The position numbers and the translations under genes were made by a program. Positions 43,871-54,043 of a DNA stretch of 64,000 nucleotides are shown piece after piece. Position 1 is the first letter of the stretch, and each line of letters begins with the position of its first letter. A model generated the notes under the pieces. The model made no database searches and was not told the DNA's origin. It worked only from the letters and a program-made list of their open reading frames with translations. Source of the stretch: Sternotherus odoratus (lineage: Eukaryota; Chordata; Testudines; Kinosternidae); contig JAVMKO010000003.1 of the NCBI GenBank assembly GCA_032164245.1, positions 29,821,390 through 29,885,389 of the forward strand, in the 5' to 3' direction.

Positions 43871-44515
43871 GTGGAATCCATGAAGGGACTTAGGATTTAC
43901 AATGCTGAGTGTCATAACACCTAAATTTTAGGCACCTAGAGTCAGACAATCATAGGAATGACTCTGTGATCCACAACCACTGAGTTAGGTGCCTAGGTTC
44001 CCTATACAATGCATAGAGAAAGCTAGGCACCTTAGATTGAGCTCCACAATAGTCGTCACACTTGGGGGCAGAGGGGTGCCACCTAAGCTACCCAATGGGA
44101 AATGCTGACTAGAAGAGTGTGTGCTAAGCCCAACCCCTTTTTAAGAGATAGGAGCCTAAGTCTAGGCTGCATAGAGGTACCTGCTTCTGCTAGTGATCCA
44201 TGAACTGAGGGAAGATAAGTGTTTGGCTTGGCACAGGACGCCTACCCAATTGGGCCCGACCCTGTGTTTCCTGGTTTGTGAATCGCTCTGAGGCTTAGGT
44301 GTGAGATAGGTGTCTGGATGTCTACCATGAGGCAGTAGTTCACATGCCCAGGCAGGAGATATGCACCCAGGAGCCTATAGTGAGGCTGCAGTGTGCATTC
44401 CCAGAGGCGAAAAAAATTAGGCATCAAGTGAACTTTGCTTCCGACATGGTTAGGCAGTGGACTAACAGAAGGTTTGTGGATAAGAGAGGCACCTAAATAT
44501 CTTTGTGGACCCCAC
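43871..44515. mobile_element. Candidate MITE with imperfect terminal inverted repeats
   Basis: The left end GTGGAATCCATGAAGGGACT TAGG and the reverse-complemented right end (GTGGGGTCCACAAAGATATT TAGG) match at about 18 of 24 bases. Inside, GGCACCTA and TAGGTGCC words recur in both orientations. No clear target duplication was found, and no coding region. Confidence 0.45.
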
Positions 44516-44579
44516 TGCAGGAGACTTGCTAACTGTTAAGAACTAGAACATGGGCAGTCTGGCCTATTATTCAGAGTTG

Positions 44580-44985
44580 GAGTTGGGTCTAGTGGACAGG
44601 TCAGGGTATGGAAGCAAAAGGCAGAGCCAGAGTCAACTGCCAAATACAAGAGCCAGGGGTCAAGCCAGAATCAGGACCAGGAATCAAAGCCAGCATCAGA
44701 TACCAACTCCCAGAGCCTAGGCAGAGTCAGAAACCAGAGCCAGGGGTCAGAGCCAGGACTAGTAGCCGGTGGTCAGGAGTAAGTGAAAAGGCAGGAACTG
44801 GAAAGAGGCAGGGATCAGCCATGGAGCAGGAGCATGGTGGGAGCTAGAAGTGAGGAGCAGGGATTAGAAACAGGGATAGATATGGATTGCAGGAAGCAGC
44901 ACGAGCAGAGGATTCAATCTAGCAGCAACAGCAGGAAGTCTGCTCAGTTGCTCAGATAACCACCCATGTCACTTCCTGGCTTCAG
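44580..44985 (+). repeat. Degenerate GAGCCAGGGGTCA-type repeat
   Basis: Words such as GAGCCAGGGGTCA, GAGCCAGGACTAG and GGCAGGGATCAG recur irregularly. It may be the low-complexity part of an LTR. The complementary-looking stretch at 52050-52190 may belong to the same family. Confidence 0.45.
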
Positions 44986-45509
44986 TAGTGGGTGTGAGAC
45001 AAGAAGGTGGCCTCAGGCCTTAGGTGCTTTGATAAAACTTCCTGGGCCTGGAGTTCCAGGTTTAGCAAGATGCTGCTTCACCCATCTCCCTCAGTTATGA
45101 TGAGGGAGTGTCAGATATCCAGGGCCCCAGAGTGGTACCCTTGGATCTTTAAGTTAATGGTTATATAAGAAGCACATGGCTGAGCAGGAAAGTGAGTCTT
45201 TGTTTCCTGGGGTATAGGCTAGCATCCGAATCAGTGGACTATCCAATATCTCAAACATATAGCTTCTGTTTCAGAGAGCTTCAGGGTTAATATTTGGTGA
45301 CTTGAATGATCTCAATTCCTGGGGATCAGATAAGAAACTAAAGTAAGGAAGTAATAATGGAAATACAGCTTCACTGTTAGCATGACACTGAAAACCGAGG
45401 CAATTGGGGCACTGAAATATACATAGACAAAAATACAATAGAAAGTCAATAGAAAATGCCACCCAATCCCTTAGTGTGCTATCAAATGGATTAAATTACC
45501 AAAATCACA

Positions 45510-45920
45510 ATTTCAGCATGGTAGCTGTGTTACCATTATATCACCAAAAACGAGAAGTCCTTCTGGTACCTTAGAGACTAACACATTTATTTGGGCATAA
45601 GCTTTTGTGGGCTAAAACCCACTTCATCAGATGTGTAGAGTGGAAAATACAGTAAGTGGGTATAAATACACAGCACATGAAAAGATGGGTCAGTGCTAAC
45701 AAGCCAATTTAATTAAGGTGGAAATGGCCTATTCTCAACAGTTGACAAGAAAGGGTGAATACTAAGGGAGGGGGAAAATCACTTTTGTAGTGCTAATAAA
45801 TCAATGCAGTCAAATGGCCTCATTAGCACTACAAAAGTGATTTTCCCTCTCTTGGTATTCACCCCTTCTTGTCAACTGTTGAGAATAGGGCACTTCCACC
45901 TTAATTAAATTGGTTCATTA
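45510..45920 (-). mobile_element. Probable Penelope-like element fragment with inverted duplication, copy B
   Basis: On the minus strand 45515-45640 carries the end module CATCTGATGAAGTGGGTTTT, AGCCCACAAAAGCTTATGCC and TTAGTCTCTAAGGTACC. The segment further in, 45704-45797, is repeated inverted at 45822-45913 with a 24-base centre (see repeat entry). The core after the stem is AAAA where copy A has GAAA. Confidence 0.55.
45704..45913. repeat. Inverted repeat with arms of 92-94 bp
   Basis: Left arm 45704-45797 begins CCAATTTAATTAAGGTGG; right arm 45822-45913 ends CCACCTTAATTAAATTGG. They are complementary with only a few mismatches (for example GGAAATGG against CACTTCC). The centre is 24 bases. 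The palindrome would form a long hairpin. Confidence 0.9.
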
Positions 45921-46889
45921 GTAAAACAAAGCAGGCTGGTCCATAAAAACTGAGAGGCACAGCTGCATGCTCCTTACAGTGTGGCTGTTTGCAAGTGGGC
46001 TCTGCTGGTATGTGTTACTACAGAGCCCTCTAGCATGCAAGTAAGACTCTGAACTAGGGTGACCAGATCGGAAGAGTGAAATAACAGGACACATTGGGTG
46101 AGGGGCGGTTGGAGGGGCGTGAGCGGAGGGTGGGGCATGAGCAGGGGGCAGGGCATGAATGGGGGGGGGGCACAATAGGCACAGGCGCACAGCCCTGACC
46201 AGAGCCATGAGAGGGGGCACACAGCCCTAGGAAGCTGAAAAAGGGGTTGTAGAAACCATGGGGCCAGGAGTTAAATATACTATTATTTAGTTTATATATT
46301 TAATAAAAATAAATTAATAATCTGATAGTATTACATTGTTATTGTTTTTCTTTTGCGCCCTCCCCTCCCCCAGACACTCAGGGAAGACCTGACAGCCCTT
46401 CATGACTTGGTTTGCAAAGGGTGGGGGTGGCACCCTACAAGTGACCCGAACTTTTGGGGGGAGAGGGCGGATTTTTTTCCTGGTGTGCGGGGAACCGCAG
46501 CATCAAACTGCCTGTTCCTGCCCCCGGCTTCCACCTTTGGTCCCCGTCACATCGCGCACTTACCATATAACCATGCCCCCCGTTTTCCAATTGCGCTTTT
46601 GTGCGGCTGCACCTTGCATTGTTTTAAACTGTACCTGGCGGGTTTTTTTCTGCGGCGCGGCAGGGAAGATAGCGGAGGTGCTGGCTTTGTTGGCTTTAAG
46701 GGCTGTCCCCCACTAGCACCCCGAAACACATACACCTCCCTCACTGCCCATCCCCACCTCCCAGACACTCATCCCAACACCCCCAGCCCCTTTCCCTGGC
46801 CACACTCACCAGCCCCACTGGGAGGCTTTTGGCTCCTAGGATGAGAGCAGTGGCTGGGGAAAGTGCCAGTGGGAGCTACCGGAGCCTGG

Positions 46890-47050
46890 AGCGGGGCTTG
46901 CAGCCAGGTAAGCATGCAAAGCCCCCTCCCCCAAGAGCCAGAGGGACCTGCCAGGGACTGAGGTAGGGAGTCCCAACGATGCTTACCTGTGGCAGCTCTG
47001 TTCTCCTGTCCCAGGAAGTATCCGGCAGGCAGGTCCCTCTGGCTCCTGGG
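46890..47050. repeat. Inverted repeat inside the large hAT-type element
   Basis: CAGCCAGGTAAGCATG near 46908 faces GATGCTTACCTGTGGC near 46979, and GAGCCAGAGGGACCTGCC near 46934 faces GGCAGGTCCCTCTGGCTC near 47028. The two pairs overlap in order, as in a decayed palindrome. Confidence 0.7.
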
Positions 47051-47325
47051 GTCAGGTCAGGACTGGGTCAGGGGCAGGAGCTAGGTTGGGGGGGCTCTCT
47101 GCCCCCTCTGCAAGCAGCCCAGCCCCTGCAGCATGCTCCATGGCAGAGACTTCGCCTGCGGGGAGGGACCTGGCCGTTTAGAAGCTGCCTGGGCCAGTGG
47201 GGTCTGGAGCTGTGCTGATGATGAGGTGAGAGGGGCCAGAGCATGGGGGGAGGGGGCGCTGCTTGCAGGTGCTGGCAGAGAGAGGGGGCAGGGGCAGAGA
47301 GCCCCCAGCCACCACCCCCTCCAGC

Positions 47326-47514
47326 TCCTCATCAGGGATCATCAGCCCCACCCACAGCCCCCTGCCCCAGGCAGAGAGAGATTCAGGACAGGTCTCTCTC
47401 TGACAGTGAATGCGGGGGAGGGGGGCTGCTTGCACAGGCGCCAGCAGAGACCTGTCCTGACTCTCTCTCTACCTGGGTCAGTGGCTGTGGGTGGGGCTGA
47501 TGATCACTGATGAG
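47326..47514. repeat. Imperfect palindrome, arms about 70 bp, inside the large hAT-type element
   Basis: CTCATCAGGGATCATCAGCC, CCACCCACAGCC and GATTCAGGACAGGTCTCT on the left face AGACCTGTCCTGACTCTC, GGCTGTGGGTGGGGCTGATG and ATCACTGATGAG on the right, with about 45 bases between. Confidence 0.8.
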
Positions 47515-47746
47515 GGGTTGGGGGGGGGCTCTCTGCCTCTTTTCCCTCCCCCTTCCTCTGTCAGCGCCTGCAGGCAGAGCCCCCCTCCTCCGCCCCTGCA
47601 GCATGCTCTGGCGCCGGTAGAGTGACGAGGCTGCTCTGACTCTGCCTGGGGCAATCAGCAGCGTGCTCCTGCCGGCAGGGAGTGTCTCGGCCGGCTGGAA
47701 GCAGAAGCAGTCAGTGAGTAGAGCAAGGTCCCGAATATCGGGACAA

Positions 47747-47775
47747 AAGGGCGTCCCGACCATACTTCGGTCGGG
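47747..47775. repeat. 11-bp perfect hairpin near the right end of the large hAT-type element
   Basis: GCGTCCCGACC and GGTCGGGACGC are exact complements separated by ATACTTC. It is GC-rich and near the right inverted repeat. Confidence 0.85.
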
Positions 47776-47846
47776 ACGCGAGACAAGTCCCCTAAAATCG
47801 GGACTGTCCCGATTAAATCGGAACGTTTGGTCACCCTACTCTGAAC

Positions 47847-50365
47847 AGCCACCACCGCCACTCTTAAATTAAGAGCTTGCAATTCCAACACAGTCCTCAT
47901 TGCACTACAACCTAAAATGTAATGTCAGATAAGATGCCATAATAGTGGTAAGAGGGGAGAGAGAATGAGAATAGCAGCTCTAAGAACACACATAGTCTAG
48001 CTTTGGGCCAGATACTGCCACACCCTGTATTTCAATGGGGCTACTTGGAGTAAGGAGCTGCTCAGTGTGAATCAGAGTGGAAGAGTCTGGCCCCACATGC
48101 ACAACCTGTTTGCACATAAATAATAATGTTATATCAAGTACCCAACATTGAGCTGGGAGGTAAAGATGAATTTGCCTCTAATGTTCCCCTATGAGTGAAG
48201 AACAGAGAGATCTCAGCATGCTGCTTATTCTTGCCTGTCTCTGCGATGAACCAGCAGCATCTCACGACTGACAATACCAAATGTTCATGACTAGAAGGAA
48301 CTATTCTTTCATTGTTTACCTTCTATCATTGCTTTCCATGTCCTCTCCTCCAGCCCATTGGTCAATCTTCTTTCCTGTGACTTCAGAAACATTTGTTGAC
48401 CTACTGTTCACCTCTCCCTTCCCTTCCTATATGCTAACACCAGGAGCGACCATCAAAAGCATTATTGCCTTCTGAGGAGGTTGTAAAAAGGGCAGAGGTG
48501 TCCATGGGGCTTCTTGAAAGTTCATTGTAAAAGATAGTACTGGTGCTGAGAGAGTATAGGGCTACGTCATTTCTTAACCATTTTATGCATTCTTGATATG
48601 ACCTGGATTGGTTTCATAGTTTACAGTGAAAGAAATGTCAATGATCTCACGCTTCTGCTCCGGAGACCCTAAAAGCTGCTGTTTTTATATTCTCTGCCAC
48701 TAGTTTCATTCAGACTCACATGGCGGGATCTGAGGCACACTAGGGACCATCACACTGAGGCCATCATGATATGCAAAGTCCTAAGAGGAGGAAAATCTAT
48801 TTCAATTAGAGAGGAGGCAGCTGGCAATTTAATGCCTGTTTACTGTAGGTATCCCCAGAACACCTGCCCTACTCATAGTTACTGTGAACAGCTGTGTTTT
48901 CATGTTTATCAGCATTCTTCCTGTCCCTTGTACTTGGGAATTTCCAGCGCTTACCTGATTGTATTACAACTAGCCCAAGTTCATGAAGACCAACTTCATC
49001 TATGTTACACAAAGAATTCATATTTCACAGGTTTCTTGAGAACACAAAAATGTATACAAAAACCTACATTATGGGACTATACTGTAAAAAACTAAAAACC
49101 TTGACAACATCTAGACTGCTGATATGTTGAAATCACTCCGTGCCTTGATGATCACTATTGTGTCATTGTTCCTTGTACTCCCCAATCTGGCTACATCCAT
49201 TCTTTGCCTCTTGTCTTACATTTAGCATATAAGATCTTTGCGGAAGAGACTATCTTTTTTGTTCTGAACTTGTACAGAGCCTTGCACAATAAAGTCTTAA
49301 TTTATTAAGTTATTATATAATATGTGGACATTAGTGACTAAGGTAATTAATATTTCCTTGCTTTATATCACAAACATTTACTGTGGAGAGGCAGTAAGGT
49401 TTCCCCTCAACCAAAGATTAGGTTCATTCAGGGTCCAGCTGAACTTGACTAAACACACCCAGGAAATACCCATGGTTCACCTTGCCCAACACATTTTCCT
49501 GGTCCAGGGACAGGAGGATGAATGACAGACTATCCCTACACCTGAGCTGGAGAAGGTCCCAGCCCGGGACAGTGTAGGTTTGCTAGGGATGGACCATGTT
49601 CACTATCACAGACCCCAGAGGTAGCGAGATTGCCTTTTCAATGACTTTATAGTCCCTGCAATTTTAGTTGTTCATGTAAAGATAAATCAATTAAATTAAG
49701 GAGTATTAAGTAAGGTCTACAGGATAATTTTCTGTTGTGTCAAATCTCTTGAATTCATGCTTCAAATACTTATGATAATGATCACACAGAAGTGTCTATG
49801 TGAACTACACTATATGAACCATATTTTTGGACTTCATTTGGTAAAATCAGATGAATGTGTTTAATTATATTAATTTGAAACAAGATGTTATTTTTTTCTT
49901 GTTGGTAAAGAAAAAAAAGCTAATTACTAATCACTGTCATAACTAATAGCCATTGATGTCCTTTGTTAAATGGAAGTTGGTCTTATAAAAAATGTTCATG
50001 AAACAAAGAACAGAATGAGTGGTACTATACAACCAAAATATTAACATGTGGCCTGGGAAACTCATATTGTAGGACAGGTAAACTAAAATCCTAGGTTTTA
50101 GGACAGAATTTAATTAACCATTCCAGCAGGCACTTCAGTGATTAGAATCTGCCTAAAATAGGACTCAATCAACATCTGCATGTTTCAAATGTCAGTAGAA
50201 TTAATTCCAATGATACGTATTGGTGTTTTCATTCTCCCGATCCCTGTCTTGCCATTTTATTTCAAACAAGAACTAAAATATTGGGATTCGGTCTCCATCA
50301 CACTCTTGTACACTTCCTGCACTCATTTATGTGGGTGCAATATTCTGAGTAGCTGGTTCAAGAAT
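47847..50365. other. Intergenic DNA, no gene
   Basis: Positions 48000-48095 contain an old retroposon tail (TTTCAATGGGGCTACTTGGA). No gene-like ORF was recognised. A plus-strand ORF at 48766-49095 has no recognisable feature. Confidence 0.4.
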
Positions 50366-50458
50366 AGCAGCCGTGTTAGTCTGTATCCGTCCACGAAAGC
50401 TTATGCTGAAATAAATTGGTTAGTCTCTAAGGTGTTACAAGTATTCCTTGCTTTCTTT
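50366..50458. mobile_element. Probable Penelope-like end module, rearranged, copy C
   Basis: GCAGCCGTGTTAGTCTGTAT (50366-50389) is the terminal part in minus orientation, and CCACGAAAGCTTATGCTGAA, then TTAGTCTCTAAGGTGTTACA (from 50391) is the preceding part in plus orientation. The terminal piece has therefore been flipped relative to the rest. Confidence 0.55.
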
Positions 50459-50734
50459 ATGAGAGTAGTAGTGGGCTGTAATATAGAATAATCCTGGTAT
50501 AGGGTGGATCTACAACTTAAAGCCCATCTGATCCTTCCCCCTTTCCTGCTTCTCTGAAAGATATTTGCTGAAATATCTAGAAAATTATGTTCATTTTCAC
50601 TGTGGCTGTCACTGCAGGACTGTTTTACATCTTTTTAATAAGCATTATTCATTCCACTTATAAAAAAATCTTCCAGGCTAAGATCAAAAAGCACTTTGCT
50701 AATATTTAAATTATGCATCTCACTGTCCCATAGT

Positions 50735-50890
50735 CTAAAGAAAATATTATCATTCCCATTTTACAAATGGGAAACTGGAACACAAAGAGGTTAAGGGTAT
50801 GGAGTGCTTTTGAAGGCAATGGTCATTTTGTCACTGACTTCAAAGAGGACAAGATTTGGCCCTATATATTTTGGCCACAGTCACCCAGAG
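50735..50890 (+). mobile_element. MIR/CORE-SINE-like fragment
   Basis: TTATCATTCCCATTTTACAA, ATGGGAAACTGGAACACAAA and GAGGTTAAGGG match the MIR core in order. The boundaries are uncertain. Confidence 0.65.
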
Positions 50891-51428
50891 TCTATAGTAC
50901 GACCAAGAACAAGATGAATATTTTCTGATGCTTGTGTCCTATGTTTTATCCATTTGCGATCATTTCCTCTACAGTCAGAGAATCACTCTATATGTATTGT
51001 ACACGAAACTGCTGCATAATCAGAGCACAGAAGAATAAATTCTGACATGATTTACCCTGAGATCAGAATTTGGCCCAGATTAAAGTTTTCTTAAAGGATA
51101 TATTTCTGTCCCATTTTCACAGGCGAGCAGTGTGTTAAAGTTTTAAATTTACAGTAATTATATGTTAGAATGTTTGTGAACAAAAGCTAAATATTTTGTG
51201 AAAATTGGCACTCTTGTAAGCCTTTTAAAAGAGGCTTGAATATGGGTCTGTTGACTGAATCTTGTGGTATGCTGATAAACAAACAGCCTCCTCTATTCAC
51301 TGCCATGTTAACTTTTGCTGCTTATTGATTGCCACCTGATTTTCTACAGGGACCAGTAGGCCTCCTCTTAAGCCAGCATCAGTGTCTTGGTGCCTGTTCA
51401 ATGCTCACCCCCACCACTGTGCCTATCC

Positions 51429-52001
51429 CTCACAATCAGGGCCGTTGACAGGGGGGTACTACGGGTAGAGCTGTACTGGGCCCGGACTTAAGGGGGGCCC
51501 CCTTAAGTCCGGGCCCAGTACAGCTCTACCCGTAGTCGTCCCACCTGGGCACCGCATCTCCCTGGCCGCTCTTTCCCGGGCTGTGTCCGGGTGTCAGTGC
51601 CCGGCTGCCTCCCGAGCCCTTCAGCCGGCGGCTCATCCTGCGCCCCAGGAGCCGCCCCGAGGCACCCCCGGCTGTAGCGCTTCCCCCGCCCACCAGCAGC
51701 AAGAGCCGGGCCAGCCCTTGGTGGGGGGGAGCCCCCCGGCACCACAGGATGCCGGCTCCATCGCCTCCCCCGCCCCAGCAGCTGCAGAGAACTGGCCGGG
51801 TGCGGCGCTCCGCGGGGGCGGGGGCCAGCGAGCAGGGCTGGGGAGAGCCGGGTGCGCGCAGCCTGGCCAGCGCTGGCAGAGGGGCCGGCGGGGAACCAAT
51901 GGGGGTGGGGAGGGGAGGAGGTTAGGCTGGGGAGGTCTGGGGGGCCCCCAACGATCAGAGTAGGGGGCCCCAAAATTTCTGTTGCCAGCCCTGCTCTCAA
52001 T
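51429..52001. mobile_element. GC-rich hAT-type element, 557 bp, with a large hairpin
   Basis: The element 51437-51993 has ends CAGGGCCGTTGACAG and, reverse-complemented, CAGGGCTGGCAACAG. Flanks CTCACAAT and CTCTCAAT match at 7 of 8. The inside is CpG-rich and without a transposase. The long frames on both strands are due to GC bias. Confidence 0.82.
51458..51536. repeat. Perfect hairpin, 39-bp arms with one base between
   Basis: Left arm 51458-51496 starts ACTACGGGTAGAGCTGTACT; right arm 51498-51536 ends AGTACAGCTCTACCCGTAGT. I found no mismatch. It lies just inside the left end of the hAT-type element. Confidence 0.95.
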
Positions 52002-52200
52002 CCCGATTCCTTGAACTCCTTTTGCTAACTACTCTGTTTGTTCCAGTTCCTGAGCTCCAGCTAGACCTGTGGCTTTGGCTTCTGACTACCAACTTCAGCT
52101 TCACCCAGTTCCTGCCCCCTGATTTGACCCTTGGCTCTGACTTCAGATTGCCAGCTCTGATGCTAGTCCCTGATTTCTGATGTTTTCTCCAAACACTAGA
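52002..52200 (-). repeat. Degenerate CTGACT-rich stretch
   Basis: Words like TTGGCTTCTGACTACC, CCTTGGCTCTGACTTCAG and CCAGCTCTGATGC recur. It may be a decayed LTR of the family at 44580-44985 in opposite orientation, interrupted by the hAT-type element. Confidence 0.3.
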
Positions 52201-52870
52201 CAAGAGTGCCCTCATCCCAATCAGCTGACAGGGGAAGTTTGTTACCAAAATTATTTAGCCAATATTATTTTAAGTGAACCATTTTCCCATCATCCTCTAT
52301 GAGTAAATACATTAAAAACTGTGTACGCTTTTATGTTTGGCACACACAGGGAGGAAAGGTTTGTGAAAATAAGCAACTGATATAATTGTTGCTGGAAAGT
52401 AGGTATAGAAACAACTTTGGTAGGAAGTACAGACTGCATGGGAATGGAAATTCAAGTGAGAATGATGCAAACTAATCCGGGGGATTTTGTGCCCATGGAA
52501 ACAACCTAAGGTGTGTACTTATACTCCTCAGCAGTGAGTTATATTTCCAGAACAGTCATGCTGCTGGTCATATTTCCTGATGGAGTGGGAAAATATTTAA
52601 CCCTTATATTTCTGTGCTTGTGCTGACTGATCTAATAACCTACTTTATTAACCAGTGAGTAATGGTGATTATTTGACATTGTATTGATTAAATGACCAAA
52701 CTTTTAACTAAGTCTATATCCTAAAATATGAAATTCTAGGACAAGTGTTTCTAGTTAAAATGGGCTGATACGTTGCTTCATTCATTCTTTAAAAAGTCAT
52801 TCAACAGGAAGTTCTATTGGACACTTCAGCTTAAAATAAGAACCAATCTCTCCCTTTCTGAGACTCAGAA

Positions 52871-52920
<50 letters not shown>

Positions 52921-53910
52921 ACATGCGTACACGTGCATCTGAGTGTGATTTTTAGAATGACTGAACTAAAATAGAAAGACTGAACTAAAATATAGAGATA
53001 TTTTTTGCCTCTGATTGAGGTATTTTCAACCCATCTGAAACCTGATAGTCAAATTCTGTATGAAGTCAGTTTTTCTAAGATCTCCACCCCCATTTCTGGT
53101 CTAAACAGGTTCACGTAAAGCTGGATAACCTTCAATAAGTAAAGCATCTACATATTGAATCTATATTGAATCAAATCTCAGAACTCTATGAGATGTATGT
53201 TATTATAATGAAGAAAAGCAATTAGCTATTCTATTTAATTAACTCATTTTAAAAATAAATTCTCAAATTTTATTTCTACTAGAAAAACATCACAATGTTT
53301 ACTGATATCTTACAATAATAGAAAAATGGAGAAAATAGCTGATAATTAAAAAATATTAATTCATTAGGCAGAGTATTTGTGCTGTCAATCTTTTATTAAT
53401 TAGTATCAGACCAATAAAACTGGTGGTTGATGGCAGTATTCTCAATTTGCCTAATTAAGACACCAATTTGAATCCCATTTTACATATTCAGAGAACAATG
53501 AATTTAGCCAGTAAAATCTGGAGAAGGTGATTGGGACATTATTCTAAAGAAATGTATACAATAAAAATGGAGTTCTGTGATTACATGGCATGGATTTAAG
53601 GCATGATCATGCAATCCATGAGGCGCCAGATTTTCTAAGATATTTAAATACTTAAAGCTTTTAAAAATACCACCAGGCACCTTTTGCATCTTTAGGTACC
53701 TAAATATATTTGAAAACCTAGAGTTTACAAATCTGGAAAGTATTTAGACAAAAATCCCATTCGTTTTGTGAGGCCCTTAATAAGCCATTTCCTCAACCCT
53801 TTAATTATTATCCTCACTACCAGTCCAATAGACAGTTAGAAAGAAAAAGTAATTGTTGTCTGCATCTATAAAACAAAATTGGAAGCACTCTGGAGCCACT
53901 AATAGTGTCC
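52201..53910. other. AT-rich intergenic DNA, no gene
   Basis: Apart from the GT microsatellite at 52873-52912, nothing recognisable is present. Confidence 0.5.
52873..52912. repeat. (GT)20 microsatellite
   Basis: Twenty uninterrupted GT units are followed by GCGCGCGTACATGCGTACACG, an alternating purine-pyrimidine stretch. Confidence 0.97.
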
Positions 53911-54043
53911 CACATGTTTAGGGTGACCAGATGGCAACTGTGAAAAAAACAGACAGGGGGTATATGGTGCTTATATAAGAAAAAGTCCCCCCAAACAGGA
54001 CTGTCCCTATAAAAATGGGACATCTGGTCAGCCTACACATGTG
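53911..54043. mobile_element. hAT-type MITE, TAGGGTGACCAG family, 117 bp
   Basis: The element 53919-54035 has ends TAGGGTGACCAGATG and the reverse of CATCTGGTCAGCCTA. Flanks CACATGTT and CACATGTG match at 7 of 8. The inside resembles the copies at 37.8 and 40.2 kb. Confidence 0.85.

Larger units (their letters stand above)
46047..47846. mobile_element. Large hAT-type element of the TAGGGTGACCAG family, 1784 bp
   Basis: The element 46055-47838 is flanked by CTCTGAAC on both sides. Ends TAGGGTGACCA and TGGTCACCCTA are exact inverted repeats. The inside is GC-rich with several inverted and direct internal duplications. No transposase motif was found in any frame, so it is non-autonomous in spite of its size; it may hold captured or amplified sequence. 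Confidence 0.85.

Noticed and set aside
46353..46844. 163-residue plus-strand frame in the large hAT-type element
   Set aside because: No transposase or other motif; low-complexity GC-rich sequence.
51503..52000. 165-residue minus-strand frame and its plus-strand counterpart
   Set aside because: Both lie in the CpG-rich hAT-type element and one crosses the hairpin; they show no recognisable domain.
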